Of a DNA stretch of 6,887 nucleotides, positions 5,087-6,887 are shown piece by piece (positions within the stretch are counted from its first letter, which is position 1; each line of letters begins with the position of its first letter). This stretch comes from Gammaproteobacteria bacterium RIFCSPHIGHO2_12_FULL_37_14 (GTDB taxonomy: Bacteria; Pseudomonadota; Gammaproteobacteria; DSM-16500), in the NCBI GenBank assembly GCA_001801485.1, contig MGXV01000008.1, positions 1-6,887 of the forward strand, read 5' to 3'. The translations under genes and the position numbers were made by a program. The notes beneath the pieces were generated by a model. That model made no database searches and was not told where the DNA came from. It saw nothing but the letters and a program-made list of their open reading frames with translations.

Positions 5087-6887
5087 ATGCAGCATATCAA
5101 AATATTTTTAGCCAATCTCCCACATAATCCGGGCGTCTATCAATTATTAGGAGAAAAAGGTGAAATACTGTATGTTGGTAAAGCAAAAAATCTTCGGAAA
5201 CGTATCACAAGTTATTTCAGCAAACAAGTCAAAGATCCTAAAACACGCGCACTAGTTGCGCATGTAAATGATATCAATATTACTGTCACCAATAATGAAA
5301 ATGAAGCAGTTTTACTCGAATGTAATTTAATCAAAAAACATCAGCCTCGATATAACATTTTATTGCGAGATGATAAAAGTTATCCCTATATTGTTGTCAG
5401 CCAACATCCTTTTCCACGGATTGATTTGTACCGAGGTGCTCGTAAAAAAAATGGCATCTATTTTGGACCGTATCCAAATGCATTTGCAGCACGAGAAACG
5501 ATGGATCTGTTACAGAAATTATTTCGTATACGCACTTGTACCGATACTTATTTTAGCAAAAGAAGTCGTCCTTGCCTGCTTTATCAAATTGGTCGTTGCG
5601 CGGGACCATGCGTTCAATATATTTCCACCGATGAATATGCTCGCCATATACAACTCGCGATTTTATTTCTTCAAGGTAAAAGCCATCAAATTATAAAAGA
5701 ATTACAAGATAAGATGGAATTGGCTTCTAATCAGTTAGATTTTGAAGCCGCAGCGCAAATTCGTGATCAAATTTCGAGATTGCGTCAGATACAAGAACGG
5801 CAACATGTGAATGTTGGCACCAGTGATGTGGATATTCTTGGTTATGCAGCGCAAGCTGGAGTGGTTTGTCTACAGTTATTATCTATTCGAGGCGGGCGAC
5901 TTTTAGGAAGTAGGTCATATTTCCCGCATATTCCTATCCATTCATCCGCTGAGGAAATTATGACAGCATTTTTGACACAACATTATTTAGCAGGGCCACT
6001 CGATGGAAATGCTATTCCTAATCAAATTATCGTAGAACATACTATGCTGGATATTGTTTTATTAAATAATGTATTAACTGAGCAGGCAAAACATCTTGTT
6101 GAAGTGAGTAATGTTTCTCGGGGGGAGAAAAAAAAGTGGTTGGCGATGGCAACAATCAGCGCACAAAAATCTTTAGTAGCCCATTTATTTACTAAAACAA
6201 ATATGCACGAAAGAAGATTAGCCTTGCAAAAAATATTAAATTTAAGCTCATTACCAAAGCGAATAGAATGTTTTGATATCAGTCATAGTATGGGTGAGGC
6301 TACCGTTGCATCATGTGTTGTATTTGATGACAATGGACCATTAAAACAAGCTTATCGACGTTTTAATATTGAAAAAATTGTAGCTGGCGATGATGTCGCT
6401 GCTATGCGACAAGTTTTATCAAGGCGTTTTAACTATTTAAAAAAGAATGAAGCTATCTTACCAGATCTTGTTCTTGTTGATGGAGGAAAAGCGCAACTAG
6501 CAGCAGCAGAGAGCGTGATGCTAGCATTCGGAATAACGGATGTATTGTTAGTGGGTGTATCAAAAGGTCTAGATCGTCATCCCGGTTGGGAAACGCTACA
6601 TGTAAAAAATTGTAAACCGATTCATCTGCCAGCAGATTCATTAGGCCTACATTTCATCCAGCAGATTCGTGATGAAGCGCATCGTTTTGCAATTACAGGT
6701 CATAGACAACGTCGCGACAAAAAAAGACGGCAATCTGTTCTGGAATTAATCCCAGGAATAGGTGCAAAACGTCGTCGAGAATTATTGCGTTATTTTGGTG
6801 GTATTCAGGGACTCGCCCATGCTAGTCTTGAAGAATTAACAAAAGTCCCTGGTATTCATTATTCTTTAGCAGAACGGATATTTGCAG
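5087..6887 (+). CDS. uvrC: Excinuclease ABC subunit C (UvrC), missing only the extreme C terminus
   Basis: UvrC makes both incisions flanking a lesion on the UvrB-DNA complex in nucleotide excision repair. The frame is open from ATG to the window edge: 600 codons of about 610 (E. coli 610), with no stop or frameshift in my translation. Domains in order: GIY-YIG nuclease (15-95) with 'PGVY', 'YVGKAKNLRKR' and Glu78, for 3' incision; four cysteines, C151, C163, C171 and C175, spaced as the family's iron-sulfur ligands; UVR domain (about 204-238, 'LDFEAAAQIRDQI') that binds UvrB; RNase H-like nuclease with Asp397 ('FDISH'), Asp436 ('GDD'), Asp465 ('LVDGGK') and His532 ('RDEAHRF'), for 5' incision; and two helix-hairpin-helix motifs from about 549 ('IPGIGAKRRRELL', 'VPGIHYSLAERI'). 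It lies 50 bases after uvrY with no terminator between, suggesting co-transcription, as in E. coli. The ATG at 5087 gives the family N terminus. Confidence 0.97.
   Translation, partial: MQHIKIFLANLPHNPGVYQLLGEKGEILYVGKAKNLRKRITSYFSKQVKDPKTRALVAHVNDINITVTNNENEAVLLECNLIKKHQPRYNILLRDDKSYPYIVVSQHPFPRIDLYRGARKKNGIYFGPYPNAFAARETMDLLQKLFRIRTCTDTYFSKRSRPCLLYQIGRCAGPCVQYISTDEYARHIQLAILFLQGKSHQIIKELQDKMELASNQLDFEAAAQIRDQISRLRQIQERQHVNVGTSDVDILGYAAQAGVVCLQLLSIRGGRLLGSRSYFPHIPIHSSAEEIMTAFLTQHYLAGPLDGNAIPNQIIVEHTMLDIVLLNNVLTEQAKHLVEVSNVSRGEKKKWLAMATISAQKSLVAHLFTKTNMHERRLALQKILNLSSLPKRIECFDISHSMGEATVASCVVFDDNGPLKQAYRRFNIEKIVAGDDVAAMRQVLSRRFNYLKKNEAILPDLVLVDGGKAQLAAAESVMLAFGITDVLLVGVSKGLDRHPGWETLHVKNCKPIHLPADSLGLHFIQQIRDEAHRFAITGHRQRRDKKRRQSVLELIPGIGAKRRRELLRYFGGIQGLAHASLEELTKVPGIHYSLAERIFA

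Noticed and set aside
5370..5696. Plus-strand open frame of 108 codons inside uvrC
   Set aside because: It is out of frame with a fully intact, motif-rich UvrC reading frame and has no family features of its own.
6453..6641. Minus-strand open frame opposite uvrC
   Set aside because: It is antisense to the conserved nuclease domain of UvrC, with no supporting signals.

Overview
The window is an ordinary stretch of chromosome from an AT-rich gammaproteobacterium (roughly 60% A+T by eye). The protein set resembles enterobacterial homologues closely in motif content: MltD, a YafS-like methyltransferase, RNase HI, DnaQ, UvrY/GacA and UvrC. The AT-rich composition, the UvrY-type regulator next to uvrC and the frequent non-ATG starts would suit the Legionellales (Legionella/Coxiella relatives). 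That placement is inference; no marker here settles the genus.

Left part, minus strand (1-1947). A truncated gene at the window edge encodes the signal peptide of an exported protein I cannot name. Upstream of it lies mltD, a membrane-bound or periplasmic lytic transglycosylase with a GH23 catalytic domain and three LysM peptidoglycan-binding modules. The 124-base gap between them holds a strong imperfect inverted repeat.

Centre. A 245-base divergent intergenic region carries a perfect 12-bp palindrome, a direct repeat spaced one helical turn apart and an extended -10 promoter. It separates mltD from a plus-strand run: YafS-like methyltransferase, rnhA, dnaQ. A hairpin-forming repeat fills the methyltransferase/rnhA gap. 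A consensus-like promoter for dnaQ lies in the end of rnhA.

Right part, plus strand. A complete tRNA-Ser(UGA) with encoded CCA follows dnaQ by 31 bases. Only 19 bases after it, uvrY begins at a TTG codon, followed after 50 bases by uvrC, which runs off the window lacking only about its last ten codons. Two known gene neighbourhoods, mltD-(gloB)-yafS-rnhA-dnaQ-tRNA and uvrY-uvrC, are thus joined at a tRNA gene. The functional themes are cell-wall turnover (mltD), RNA-DNA hybrid removal and replication proofreading (rnhA, dnaQ), global two-component regulation (uvrY) and nucleotide excision repair (uvrC).

I see no mobile element, CRISPR array, toxin-antitoxin pair or clearly novel system. The points worth a second look are small-scale: the tRNA/regulator junction, the intergenic repeats, the degenerate SAM motif of the methyltransferase, and the unusual start contexts.
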